Shown in pieces: positions 44,745 to 53,648 of a stretch of DNA of 64,000 nucleotides. Position 1 is the stretch's first letter, and each line of letters begins with the position of its first letter. Position numbers and translations under genes: made by a program. The DNA lies in contig OX044363.1 in NCBI GenBank assembly GCA_943846685.1, positions 186,001-250,000 of the forward strand. The letters are read 5' to 3'. This DNA comes from an uncultured Pseudomonadales bacterium (GTDB lineage Bacteria; Pseudomonadota; Gammaproteobacteria; Pseudomonadales; Porticoccaceae). The notes under the pieces are model-generated. The model searched no databases. It worked only from the letters and a program-made list of their open reading frames with translations, and was not told the origin of the DNA.

Positions 44745-46220
44745 CTATCCTGCACCAAAGGAAGCCAACGCTACTTTTATACCCTTCTTTTCAATCATTT
44801 CAAAATACTTCGCAACCTTATTAACAAAGGCTTGGTGATCTAAAAGTTCGCTATTGCAAATTCCCGAGAAAGATAAGATATCAGCGACGTGCTCCGGGTA
44901 ATTGTCGAGCTTATGACTTGCCTTGGCAACCAATTGCTGAGCCATAGGGTCGGCAACAGTATACGCCTCACCACTTTCCTTAACTGCCTTTAAGTAGCGG
45001 CACCAACTGGCTATCACGAATGCAATAGGATGAGATACTCGATTCTGGCGGGATAGGATTATTAATAGAGGCTTGACAAGCCGTTGGGGTAACTTTTGAG
45101 AACCGTCGCTCGCGACTTGAGTAGTTTTGTAAGGAACCTTATTATTTGAAAATCTTTGAATGATCGTGTTTGAATACTCTGTTAAGTCAATATCAGGCAC
45201 ATCATCAAGCGTGATTAAAAGATCCTGATGAAGGGATTTGATTAACTTTAAACAGTCTTCATCACCAATTGCCTGATGAATATAATCATACCCCGCCAAA
45301 AATCCTACATAGGCCAAGGCCGAGTGCGCACCATTTAATAAACGCAACTTCATGTTCTCGAACGGTTCTACATCTGCGGTAAATAGTGCTCCAACCTTGT
45401 TCCAAGCGGGCTTTTCAGCGGCAAAGTTATCTTCGATCACCCACTGCCGGAATGGCTCAGTAATAACGATACAACCATCTTCCAAGCCCAGTGCATTAGC
45501 GGATTCGTCAATATCCAGTTGGGTGCTTGCCGGTACGATTCTATCAACCATGGAATTACAAAAATTGACATTGCTCTCTATCCATCTCCCCAACCCTGAA
45601 TCCACGAGTTGCGCATATTCTTGCACAATATTGCGCATGATTCTGCCGTTAGACGGAAGATTATCGCAACTGATTATCGTTAGTTTTTCACCGGATTGCT
45701 TTCTTTTCCTACACGCCTCAACAATAAAGCCAGCAAACGTTTGAGGCTTCTGCGGATGGGCTAGATCATGCTGTATAGCTGCGTTATTGATATCTAGGTG
45801 TTCACCACTTGAATCCCTGCAATAGCCTTTTTCGGTAATTGTTATAGTGACAACCTTGGTATTAGGGCTGGCAAGCGCTTCGATCACATCCTGAGGGCAT
45901 TCAGGCGCAACAATGACTCGATCAATGGCACCCACCACTCGAACTCTGTCTTCATGACTCGAGCGTTCCAAAACTGAATACAGGTAGTCCTGTGGCTGCA
46001 GTTTATTACGGATATCAGGGGAACGTAGGCTAACGGCAGTAATTTTCCAGCGGGGATCAAGAGCCAGTAGATCGTCGGTAAAAACGGCTTGATGGGCCCG
46101 GTGAAAGGCACCAATGCCGATATGCACTATGCCCGATGTTAACTTACCAAGGTCGTATTCGAATGTCTTTACATCGGGTCTCAGATCCGACAATGTGTGA
46201 GATGAAAGTAGACGAGTCAT
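44745..46220 (-). CDS. uxuB: Fructuronate reductase (mannitol dehydrogenase family)
   Basis: A 491-residue NAD-dependent polyol dehydrogenase. It carries HIGIGAFHRAHQAVF at about 32-46 (the Rossmann entry) and the long-chain dehydrogenase catalytic region KLRLLNGAHSALAYVGFLAG at about 291-310, with the Lys and NxxH residues of this family. It reduces D-fructuronate to D-mannonate. It is last in uxuA-uxaC-uxuB and shares one base with uxaC. Context separates it from mannitol dehydrogenase proper. Confidence 0.9.
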   Translation of the reverse strand: MTRLLSSHTLSDLRPDVKTFEYDLGKLTSGIVHIGIGAFHRAHQAVFTDDLLALDPRWKITAVSLRSPDIRNKLQPQDYLYSVLERSSHEDRVRVVGAIDRVIVAPECPQDVIEALASPNTKVVTITITEKGYCRDSSGEHLDINNAAIQHDLAHPQKPQTFAGFIVEACRKRKQSGEKLTIISCDNLPSNGRIMRNIVQEYAQLVDSGLGRWIESNVNFCNSMVDRIVPASTQLDIDESANALGLEDGCIVITEPFRQWVIEDNFAAEKPAWNKVGALFTADVEPFENMKLRLLNGAHSALAYVGFLAGYDYIHQAIGDEDCLKLIKSLHQDLLITLDDVPDIDLTEYSNTIIQRFSNNKVPYKTTQVASDGSQKLPQRLVKPLLIILSRQNRVSHPIAFVIASWCRYLKAVKESGEAYTVADPMAQQLVAKASHKLDNYPEHVADILSFSGICNSELLDHQAFVNKVAKYFEMIEKKGIKVALASFGAG

Positions 46221-47632
46221 TATAGTAGATAAGCCTTTTTTACCAGGTTATAGCTTAGCTCGAACAAAATAGACTCAGCCTGCACTTCCGTAATCCGGTG
46301 ATCAGCCACCAGTTCAGCCAGAAAGGCACAGTCTACGCGTCGAGCAACATCGTGTCTGGCGGGTATTGACAGAAACGCACGAGTATCATCATTAAAGCCA
46401 ACCGTATTATAAAAGCCGGCTGTTTCAGTCGTTTGTTTCCGAAAACGTGCCATACCCTCGGGGCTATCGTTAAACCACCAGGCAGGCCCAAGCTTTAAGG
46501 CAGGATAGTGGCCCGCTAACGGCGCCAGTTCCCTCGCGTAGCATGTCTCATCTAACGTGAAGATAATTAAAGAAAAATCAGGATGACAGCCATATCTATT
46601 GAGCAGAGGCCTCAGGTTCTCAACATATTCACTTACAAGGGGTATGTCTGCACCTTTGTCTCTCCCGTATCGTTGAAATAGCAACTCGTTATGGTTTCGA
46701 TAGACTCCGGGGTGAATTTGCATTACCAAGCCATCTTCAACACTCATCGACGCCATCTCCGTGAGCATTTGTGCACGAAAGTCATCGGCATCGGCACTTG
46801 AAAACTTTTGCGAGCGAATTTTCTGGTACAAAGCCTCCTTACTTTGAGAGTCTAAGTCCAGCGTCCTAGCCGTTAAATGCCCATGATCCGTCGATGTGGC
46901 CCCCATTTTCTTAAAAAACAACCGACGAGACTTTAGGCTATCCAGGTAGCCGGAAAAACTATCGATATTTACTTTGGTGATATTAGATAATGTTGTCAGG
47001 TTCTGCTCAAATCCCTCATACTCAGGGTCGACTACGTTGTCTGGTCGAAATGCAGTAATGACTTTTCCTTTCCAGCCACTCTCAGCAATTTTGGCGTGGT
47101 GGCGCAAGTCGTCCAGAGGAGACTCTGTGGTAGCAATCACCTCAATATTGAATTTTTCAAATAGCTCCCTTGGCCTGAATTCATCCGTTTGCAGGCAACG
47201 GGTAATATGCCGAAAGTAAGCATCTGCATTTTCGCAACACAGCTCTTCTTCTAAATCAAATACAATTTTAAAAACGTAATCGAGCCATAAGCGGGTTGGT
47301 GTTCCCTGAAACTGATAGTAGTGTTTTGCAAAAACTCGCCAGATCTTTAAAGGGTCCTGCTCAGCATTGGTACAGCCATCATCAAAGCCTAACTCAGCCA
47401 TCGTTATTCCCTGACTGAACAACATTCGTAGCAAATAGTGATCCGGCTTAATCAACAAATCACTTGCGTTTGAAAAACAGCGATTTTCAGCAAACCATTC
47501 AGGATCCGTATGGCCATGTGGGCTGACGATGGGTAGGTCTTTAACTGTTTTGTATAATCTCCTGGCGATAGCACGTTGTGTAACATCGGAACTAAAAAGT
47601 CGATCTTCGTGTAGGTTAATAGACTGAATCAA
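46220..47632 (-). CDS. uxaC: Glucuronate isomerase
   Basis: A 470-residue enzyme of the amidohydrolase-like UxaC family, matching the usual length. The metal-site SPHGHTDPEWF lies at about 37-47, and FNDDTRAFLSIPARHD is near the C-terminus. It isomerises D-glucuronate to D-fructuronate (or galacturonate to tagaturonate). The presence of UxuB and UxuA, and absence of tagaturonate-branch genes, points to glucuronate. It follows uxuA with a 17-bp gap. Confidence 0.92.
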   Translation of the reverse strand: MIQSINLHEDRLFSSDVTQRAIARRLYKTVKDLPIVSPHGHTDPEWFAENRCFSNASDLLIKPDHYLLRMLFSQGITMAELGFDDGCTNAEQDPLKIWRVFAKHYYQFQGTPTRLWLDYVFKIVFDLEEELCCENADAYFRHITRCLQTDEFRPRELFEKFNIEVIATTESPLDDLRHHAKIAESGWKGKVITAFRPDNVVDPEYEGFEQNLTTLSNITKVNIDSFSGYLDSLKSRRLFFKKMGATSTDHGHLTARTLDLDSQSKEALYQKIRSQKFSSADADDFRAQMLTEMASMSVEDGLVMQIHPGVYRNHNELLFQRYGRDKGADIPLVSEYVENLRPLLNRYGCHPDFSLIIFTLDETCYARELAPLAGHYPALKLGPAWWFNDSPEGMARFRKQTTETAGFYNTVGFNDDTRAFLSIPARHDVARRVDCAFLAELVADHRITEVQAESILFELSYNLVKKAYLL

Positions 47633-47649
47633 AATACAATACCAACTAT

Positions 47650-48828
47650 TTATTTTCTGGCATAAGATAAAGCGTGAATAACACCCCGTAACTCCGCAAG
47701 CCCTTTAAGCCGCCCCAGATATGAGTATCCGGGTTTTGCATTTTCCATTTTTACTTCATCTTCAAGTAAGTGCCCATGATCAGGCCTCATGGGAATAGGC
47801 AAATCAAGCCCTCGTGCCCTGCGTTTTTCTTCTTCCTTGAGCAATGCGTCAATCAGGGCCACCATGTCATTGTCACCACTAAGGTGTTCAGCCTCATAAA
47901 ATGAACCGTTTGCTTCCCTGACGACATTCCTTAAATGCGCAAAGTATATTTTTGAGCCGACTTCCTCAACTATTTCAACGAGATTGTTGTCTCCGCGAGC
48001 ACCGAAAGAACCTGCACACAGTGTCAGACCATTTGCGGGGCTATCAACCGCATTCAAAATCTTTCTAACGTCTTCTTGCGTTGATACGACACGTGGCAAC
48101 CCAAACAAGGAAAATGGCGGATCATCTGGGTGTATACACAAATTAACGCCTGCTTCTTCGGCTACCGGTATAATCTCTGCTAAAAATGCAACTAGGTTTT
48201 CCCTGAGTCCGTCTTCACCTAGGCATATAAACTCGGCAATCGTTTGTTTTAGTGACTCGCGACAGTATGAGACTTCTCCACCTGGAAGACCACTAATGAT
48301 ATTGCTTTCCAAAAGCTTGAGCTGCTCCTGACTCATGACGTCAAAGTGCTGCCTTGCCAGCTTACCCATTTCCTCAGTGTAGCTTCTATCGGCATTTTCC
48401 CGCGCTAAAACAAACATGTCGTAGGCCACAAAATCAACCATATCAAAGCGAAGTGCGGACCCTGTGTTCTCGAGGTAATAATCCAGATTTGTCCTTGTCC
48501 AATCAACCACAGGCATAAAGTTATAACAGACAATCCCTATTCCCGCTCTGCCAATATTTTTGATTGACTGCTTATAGTTATCAATTAACTCTCGGTAATT
48601 TCCTGTTCGAGTCTTTATATCACTGTGAACATGCAAGCTCTCTACTACGCTCCATCTCAACCCAGCACTTTCAATAAAATCCTTTTTAGAGAGTATCTCC
48701 TCAAGTGGCCAAACCTCTCCGACTGCGAACTCATTCAATGAGCTTACAATGCCAGTCGCTCCCGCCTGTGCTACTTTCTTCAATGAAACAGAATCATTTC
48801 GATCAAACCATCGCCACGTTTCTAACAT
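47650..48828 (-). CDS. uxuA: Mannonate dehydratase
   Basis: A 392-residue UxuA-family enzyme (TIM barrel). Metal ligands are evident in NLCIHPDDPP and in MRPDHGHLLEDE, and the C-terminus GYSYLGRLKGLAELRG is typical. It converts D-mannonate to 2-keto-3-deoxygluconate, the substrate of the KdgK encoded 4 kb away. It leads the uxuA-uxaC-uxuB operon and has a perfect palindrome 22 bp upstream of its start. Confidence 0.93.
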   Translation of the reverse strand: MLETWRWFDRNDSVSLKKVAQAGATGIVSSLNEFAVGEVWPLEEILSKKDFIESAGLRWSVVESLHVHSDIKTRTGNYRELIDNYKQSIKNIGRAGIGIVCYNFMPVVDWTRTNLDYYLENTGSALRFDMVDFVAYDMFVLARENADRSYTEEMGKLARQHFDVMSQEQLKLLESNIISGLPGGEVSYCRESLKQTIAEFICLGEDGLRENLVAFLAEIIPVAEEAGVNLCIHPDDPPFSLFGLPRVVSTQEDVRKILNAVDSPANGLTLCAGSFGARGDNNLVEIVEEVGSKIYFAHLRNVVREANGSFYEAEHLSGDNDMVALIDALLKEEEKRRARGLDLPIPMRPDHGHLLEDEVKMENAKPGYSYLGRLKGLAELRGVIHALSYARK

Positions 48829-48849
48829 CTAATATACTCATTATCCAAT

Positions 48850-48866
48850 AGTTGGTTTGGCCAACT
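48850..48866. promoter_or_regulatory. GntR/UxuR-type operator candidate upstream of uxuA
   Basis: AGTTGGTTTGGCCAACT has perfect six-base arms (AGTTGG/CCAACT) around a 5-bp centre. It is placed in the 80-bp gap between the beta-glucuronidase gene and uxuA, the right position to repress uxuA transcription. Confidence 0.55.
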
Positions 48867-48908
48867 GCCTATACGGTCAGAGGCGTTAAGGACTCTAACT
48901 TGTCAAGG

Positions 48909-50744
48909 TTATTGACGAGCTTGCTCCTGTTGTTTTTGCAAATAGAAATCGCGCAAGACATACCACGCTTGCTTCTTCTCGCCGGTTTCAGAAAGCAGCC
49001 CCTTGCGATTCCAATAATCTTGAATATTGGCCAAAGGCCTCTTAGGTGAACGAAAATCTTTCAGAATCCAGGGTGTAACGCCTCTCAGTAGTGAAAAGTT
49101 CTCGATCATTTGAAGGTTATGCTCATAGACTGCGGCCTGGTACTCTTCAGTCCAGCGTTCATTCGATTTACCATGCAGGCCTTGCAAAGCGCCGCCACCA
49201 AATTCGCTCATGATAACCGGCTTTAGGTATTTTGATTCCCAGGAAAGACTCGAACACTCTTCCGGCTTCTTTCCATACCAACCACAATATGCATTGATGC
49301 CAATAACATCGACAACGTTGGCCAGTGGGTCATCAATGAGTTTTCCATTTTTGGAGCTTGTCTGCGTGTCTAAAGCTGCAGTGATTAGTCGAGTGTCGTC
49401 CAAGCCGCGTGCTTTTTCCACAAGGTCTGTGAGGAAATTCAAGCGTTGTTCATGATTAGGGGTTTCATTGGCAACAGACCACATAATCACGGAAGCCCTG
49501 TTTTTATCGCGGGATATCATTTCTGTGAGTTGTTGCTCCGCGTTAACATAGACCTCTTCATTTTCAAAGACAACGGTCCAATAAACGGGTATTTCCGACC
49601 AAACCATCAGGCCTAGTTCATCGGCAACCTTTACCATGAATTCGTTATGGGGATAGTGCGCCAGGCGAACAAAATTACAGCCTAGCTCCTTTGCCCAACC
49701 AAGCAGCAATCGGGCATCTTCTTCACTCCAAGCTCGCCCATTTGTTAGGGGTGACTCTTCATGGATACTAATACCCCTAAGATACAGGGACTGACCATTT
49801 AATTTGATCTCCGATCCATCCACTTCAATGGTTCGAAAGCCAATGTGATCTTGGATTGTCTCGCCGTTATATTCCAGCTCTACCTGATAGAGCTTGGGTA
49901 TTTCTGGGCTCCATAACTCAGCTTGTTTTTCCAGATTAAAGCTGGCAGTACCGGACCTGCCTACTTCTATCTGTTTATAAACGTCTAACTCTGGAATACG
50001 CAAGGTGATTTTCTCTCCGGTTTTAGGCTTTCCGGAAATCTTGAATGAACCCGTAATAACAGATTGATCTTTCTTTGATAGCTGAATCTTGTAGTCAGCC
50101 AGATAGGACCCTGGAAGCTCCAAAAGGCTCACACTTCGAGTAATGCCTCCATAGTTCCACCAATCCGTATTCACGGTAGGCACCTGATTGCGCTCTCTTC
50201 TGTTATCAACCTTTACGACAATAAAGTTACTGCCATCTTTAAGCTTCTCGGTAATATCAAATTGAAAACCGGTAAAGCCTCCTTGATGGGACCCAACTTT
50301 TTCTCCATTAACGTAGACAATAGCCTGATAATTTACGGCGCCAAAGTTCACGACGTAGCGTTTATCTACCTTCTTGTTAACCGAAAAATCTTTGTGGTAC
50401 CAAACAGTGCCTTCATAAAACATCATATGTTCTTTCTGACTGTTCCAATCGCCAGGCACGTCAATTTTATCCGCGGTACTAAAGTCATATTCGATCAGGT
50501 CCCATGAGTTAACCATTTTCCGGTTCTTAAACCATCCGCTCTTGGACACCTCGTATCGGTGGTTATAATAACCCGTCTCATATTGATCGATAATGTAGCT
50601 CCACTGCCCATCCAGGCTAGTAGTATTTCGTCCTTCTGGGTTTTGAATCAGGCCTGTAGCTACCGAGGTAGGTAGCTGTCCAGCATAAGCATTCATCGCG
50701 ATTGACAACCAAAGAAGAAGAAAACAATACATTCTATTTTTCAT
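48909..50744 (-). CDS. uidA: GH2 beta-glucuronidase, secreted
   Basis: A 611-residue GH2 enzyme with an N-terminal signal peptide (cleavage near NAYAG). It has the sugar-binding (about 45-205), Ig-like and TIM-barrel domains. The acid/base is E427 in VANETPN and the nucleophile is E514 in MSEFGGGA. The diagnostic carboxylate-recognition N-x-K motif is present as N579-R-K581, which separates beta-glucuronidases from beta-galactosidases and mannosidases. It would free glucuronic acid in the periplasm. It is 27 bp downstream of the GH3 gene, hence co-transcribed, and followed by the uxuA operon. Confidence 0.88.
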   Translation of the reverse strand: MKNRMYCFLLLWLSIAMNAYAGQLPTSVATGLIQNPEGRNTTSLDGQWSYIIDQYETGYYNHRYEVSKSGWFKNRKMVNSWDLIEYDFSTADKIDVPGDWNSQKEHMMFYEGTVWYHKDFSVNKKVDKRYVVNFGAVNYQAIVYVNGEKVGSHQGGFTGFQFDITEKLKDGSNFIVVKVDNRRERNQVPTVNTDWWNYGGITRSVSLLELPGSYLADYKIQLSKKDQSVITGSFKISGKPKTGEKITLRIPELDVYKQIEVGRSGTASFNLEKQAELWSPEIPKLYQVELEYNGETIQDHIGFRTIEVDGSEIKLNGQSLYLRGISIHEESPLTNGRAWSEEDARLLLGWAKELGCNFVRLAHYPHNEFMVKVADELGLMVWSEIPVYWTVVFENEEVYVNAEQQLTEMISRDKNRASVIMWSVANETPNHEQRLNFLTDLVEKARGLDDTRLITAALDTQTSSKNGKLIDDPLANVVDVIGINAYCGWYGKKPEECSSLSWESKYLKPVIMSEFGGGALQGLHGKSNERWTEEYQAAVYEHNLQMIENFSLLRGVTPWILKDFRSPKRPLANIQDYWNRKGLLSETGEKKQAWYVLRDFYLQKQQEQARQ

Positions 50745-50771
50745 AGATAATTTTCCTAAGATATTCTAAAA

Positions 50772-53348
50772 CTAAAAATCTGTTACGGTATCGTTCATCA
50801 CCGAATTACATTGGGTACTATTGGTCTTTGCCGTTTGATAAAGTTGAATATTACTAATCGACAGATCCAACTCCCCTGCAGCGTGCAACTCAAATAACGA
50901 CACCGCACTGCCCTTCACCCTGCTATTACTATATTTACTAAAGCAAGAGAGATTTATCGATATCTGCTGCCATATACCTGGAGGCAATGATCTTAGCTCA
51001 TCGGCAATGTCATAAGCCGTATAACAGCTATTCGAGTCAGTTATCGTTGCGGGGCACTTCACAACCACCCATACAGGGTCACTGATAGCGCTATCTGTTT
51101 TTACTGTTAACGAAATACTAGAAGAATTGGACGCTAGCGTGGCTAGCTCTTTTTCCCTGCCCGCTATGCTGACAAACTTTACCCCTGAACTTTCTTGGCC
51201 GAAGAACTTGACGCGAAAAGCATCTTCTTGAACCATCTTATCGATTGTTCGATAGTGGATTCCAGTCGATACCTGCGTATTGGCATGAATAGCGACATCC
51301 TTTTTCCCCGATGTCAAAAACATCTTGAGAAGTTTGTGCGGCTTGCCTTCGAATATTGAAATACCTTTTTTATCGACAGAGCCAAGCCCAAATTCTTCAG
51401 GCAAATCGGACGGTAAATGAACCAGGTCGCCATATCTCAAGCCGAACCCGTAGGGGAACAGAGGCCTATAGTCCCTATCAGTTTTATTAACAAGCTGCAG
51501 AGGCGAGGATGGCCAAGAAAACGAAAGCTTGCCGCTAAAGTTATGTTGGACCTTATCCTGTTTATCCCTCAGCAAAACCTCGGCTACTGCCTTGCCCTCT
51601 GACCCAGGCAACCAAGCCGCAACAAAAGCATCGCTGGCATTGAGCTCAGCATTTACCCAAAGTGGTCGGCCACTGAGGAATATAGACACGACGGGTATAC
51701 CCTGCTCCTTTAAACTTTTTAGTAGGGCCAGGTCTGTTTGTTCATCCTTGCTATATGCTAAGTCGGATAAGTCCCCATGTCCTTCAGCATAGGGGTCTTC
51801 GCCAAAGACGACGATGGCCACGTCTGGCTTTCGGGAAAATTCGCCTTCAATGTTGAGCTCAATATGCCCCCCCGCCGCCTTAACCTGCTGCGCAAAGCCC
51901 TCATAGATTGAACTGCCACCAGGAAAGTCGCTGTTTTTATTATCGGTTCCTTGCCAGCTAATACTCCAGCCACCGGATTGTTTTCCAATATTGTCAGCGC
52001 CGTCGCCCGCGACCAGGATATTAAAATTAGGAGACAGCGGTAACAAATTTCCGTTATTTTTTAACAGTACCAACGATTCTCGGACTGCCTGCCGGGCAAC
52101 TTGACGGTGATTTTCACTGCCGAAGCGATCGACACTCCCAGCCAATACTCGATTTGCAGGGCTAGCTTTATCAAACAGGCCAGCACGAAGTTTTACCCGC
52201 AATATACGACTCACCGCATCATCTATTCGCTCGAGAGGAATGATACCCAGCTCAACTTGATTGATCGTGTTTTCAAGCAACGGTTTCCACGCCTTTGTTG
52301 GCACCATTAAGATGTCGAGACCCGCGATCACCGCTTCTGGGCAGTCTTCGTTACTGCAACCTTTTATCTGTCCGTGTCCATTCCAGTCTCCCACAACCAG
52401 ACCATCAAATCCCATTCGTTCTTTTAGCACATTCGTTATCAGGTATTTGCTGCCATGTATTTTTTCGCCGTGCCAACTACTAAAGGATGCCATCACAGAC
52501 TGAGCGCCGGCAGTAAGCCCACCTACATAGCCCTGAGCGTGTATATTGAACAGTTCCTGCTCATTTGATTTGTTATTGCCTTGGTCATCACCGTCGATGG
52601 TGCCTCCGTCACCAATAAAGTGTTTTAGCGTGGAAATAACGTGCTGACCCGCGAAGAAATCTCCGCCGGCCTGCCCCTGTAGTCCTTTGACAAAAGCGGC
52701 AGCATATAGGCGAACCAGATCCGGGTCTTCTGAATACCCTTCATAGGTCCTTCCCCATCGATCATCACGTACCACTGCAACCGTCGGCGAAAAAACCCAA
52801 TCGATACCTGTTATTAAAACCTCTGCGGCAGTGACCTCTGCAATTTTTTCGATTAATGGAATATTTCGTGTCGCACCAAGCCCTATATTGTGGGGAAATA
52901 GCGTAGCCCCGACCACGTTGTTGTGTCCGTGAACAGCGTCTGTTCCCCACATCGTTGGAATATCAATACCATCTAGACTGCTATCCACCGATGCTTGATG
53001 CATTTTTTCAGCAAGGTCTAACCAGTCTTGAACCGTCGCATACCTATCGTTGTTTGGAAATCCACTGGCGCCGTTCAAAAATGAGCCAAAACCATATTTG
53101 CGCATATCCTCAACTGTGAAATCGCGCAGCTCAGGTTGAATCATCTGCGCGACCTTTTGCTCCAATGTCATGGTTGATAATATTTCGTCTATGCGCACTT
53201 CAATATGAGAGTCAGCCTTGACTTCAACATCCAGTTTAGGCCATATGTTTCCGCCACCCACTAACTGATCGTTAACTCGCGCTTGGCACCCACCTATAAG
53301 GGCCAATAAAAGCGCCGGAATTAGCAGTGTTTTCGTTTTTTTATCCAT
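50772..53348 (-). CDS. GH3 beta-glucosidase / exo-glucanase lipoprotein, island copy
   Basis: Start taken at ATG 53348, since the extra ten codons to 53378 begin with TTG. The lipobox LIGGC gives C21. The 858-residue protein follows the same plan as the GH3 at 27030: N-domain with nucleophile D321 in VVGDWNGHG, KHFIGDGGT, C-domain, and an Exop_C-like beta-sandwich at the end (about 700-858). It presumably removes glucose from glucuronide-containing gluco-oligosaccharides, alternating with the GH2 enzyme encoded 27 bp downstream. Confidence 0.9.
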   Translation of the reverse strand: MDKKTKTLLIPALLLALIGGCQARVNDQLVGGGNIWPKLDVEVKADSHIEVRIDEILSTMTLEQKVAQMIQPELRDFTVEDMRKYGFGSFLNGASGFPNNDRYATVQDWLDLAEKMHQASVDSSLDGIDIPTMWGTDAVHGHNNVVGATLFPHNIGLGATRNIPLIEKIAEVTAAEVLITGIDWVFSPTVAVVRDDRWGRTYEGYSEDPDLVRLYAAAFVKGLQGQAGGDFFAGQHVISTLKHFIGDGGTIDGDDQGNNKSNEQELFNIHAQGYVGGLTAGAQSVMASFSSWHGEKIHGSKYLITNVLKERMGFDGLVVGDWNGHGQIKGCSNEDCPEAVIAGLDILMVPTKAWKPLLENTINQVELGIIPLERIDDAVSRILRVKLRAGLFDKASPANRVLAGSVDRFGSENHRQVARQAVRESLVLLKNNGNLLPLSPNFNILVAGDGADNIGKQSGGWSISWQGTDNKNSDFPGGSSIYEGFAQQVKAAGGHIELNIEGEFSRKPDVAIVVFGEDPYAEGHGDLSDLAYSKDEQTDLALLKSLKEQGIPVVSIFLSGRPLWVNAELNASDAFVAAWLPGSEGKAVAEVLLRDKQDKVQHNFSGKLSFSWPSSPLQLVNKTDRDYRPLFPYGFGLRYGDLVHLPSDLPEEFGLGSVDKKGISIFEGKPHKLLKMFLTSGKKDVAIHANTQVSTGIHYRTIDKMVQEDAFRVKFFGQESSGVKFVSIAGREKELATLASNSSSISLTVKTDSAISDPVWVVVKCPATITDSNSCYTAYDIADELRSLPPGIWQQISINLSCFSKYSNSRVKGSAVSLFELHAAGELDLSISNIQLYQTAKTNSTQCNSVMNDTVTDF

Positions 53349-53602
53349 TAAATTTAATAATCCCGCTCGAGGAAACAAAGGTCTATGTCCATCTAACCTG
53401 CAACAATCAACATCTACTCGAAGCCGTCAGAATGAATGCTTGCCATTCTCCACCTGAAGCTGGAAGCATCGTTTATACTTAATTAATCAAGGACCTGACT
53501 CGTTACAGGTAAAGACAATGTTCTTTAAACGAAGCCCTTAGAAACCGCAGGACGACCCAGAGAAAATAAACGGATATTTTATCGCGACCCAAAAAAAACA
53601 AG

Positions 53603-53635
53603 GTCGAGTGATCAGCCAACCGCTGATCACTCGAC
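53603..53635 (-). terminator. Rho-independent terminator after island TonB gene
   Basis: A perfect 13-bp stem (GTCGAGTGATCAG and its complement, 7-base loop) is followed on the minus strand by TTGTTTTTTTT. It starts 14 bases after the TonB stop, so GH16-TonB is one unit, separate from GH3-GH2. Confidence 0.88.
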
Positions 53636-53648
53636 TCTTGGCCGCTAT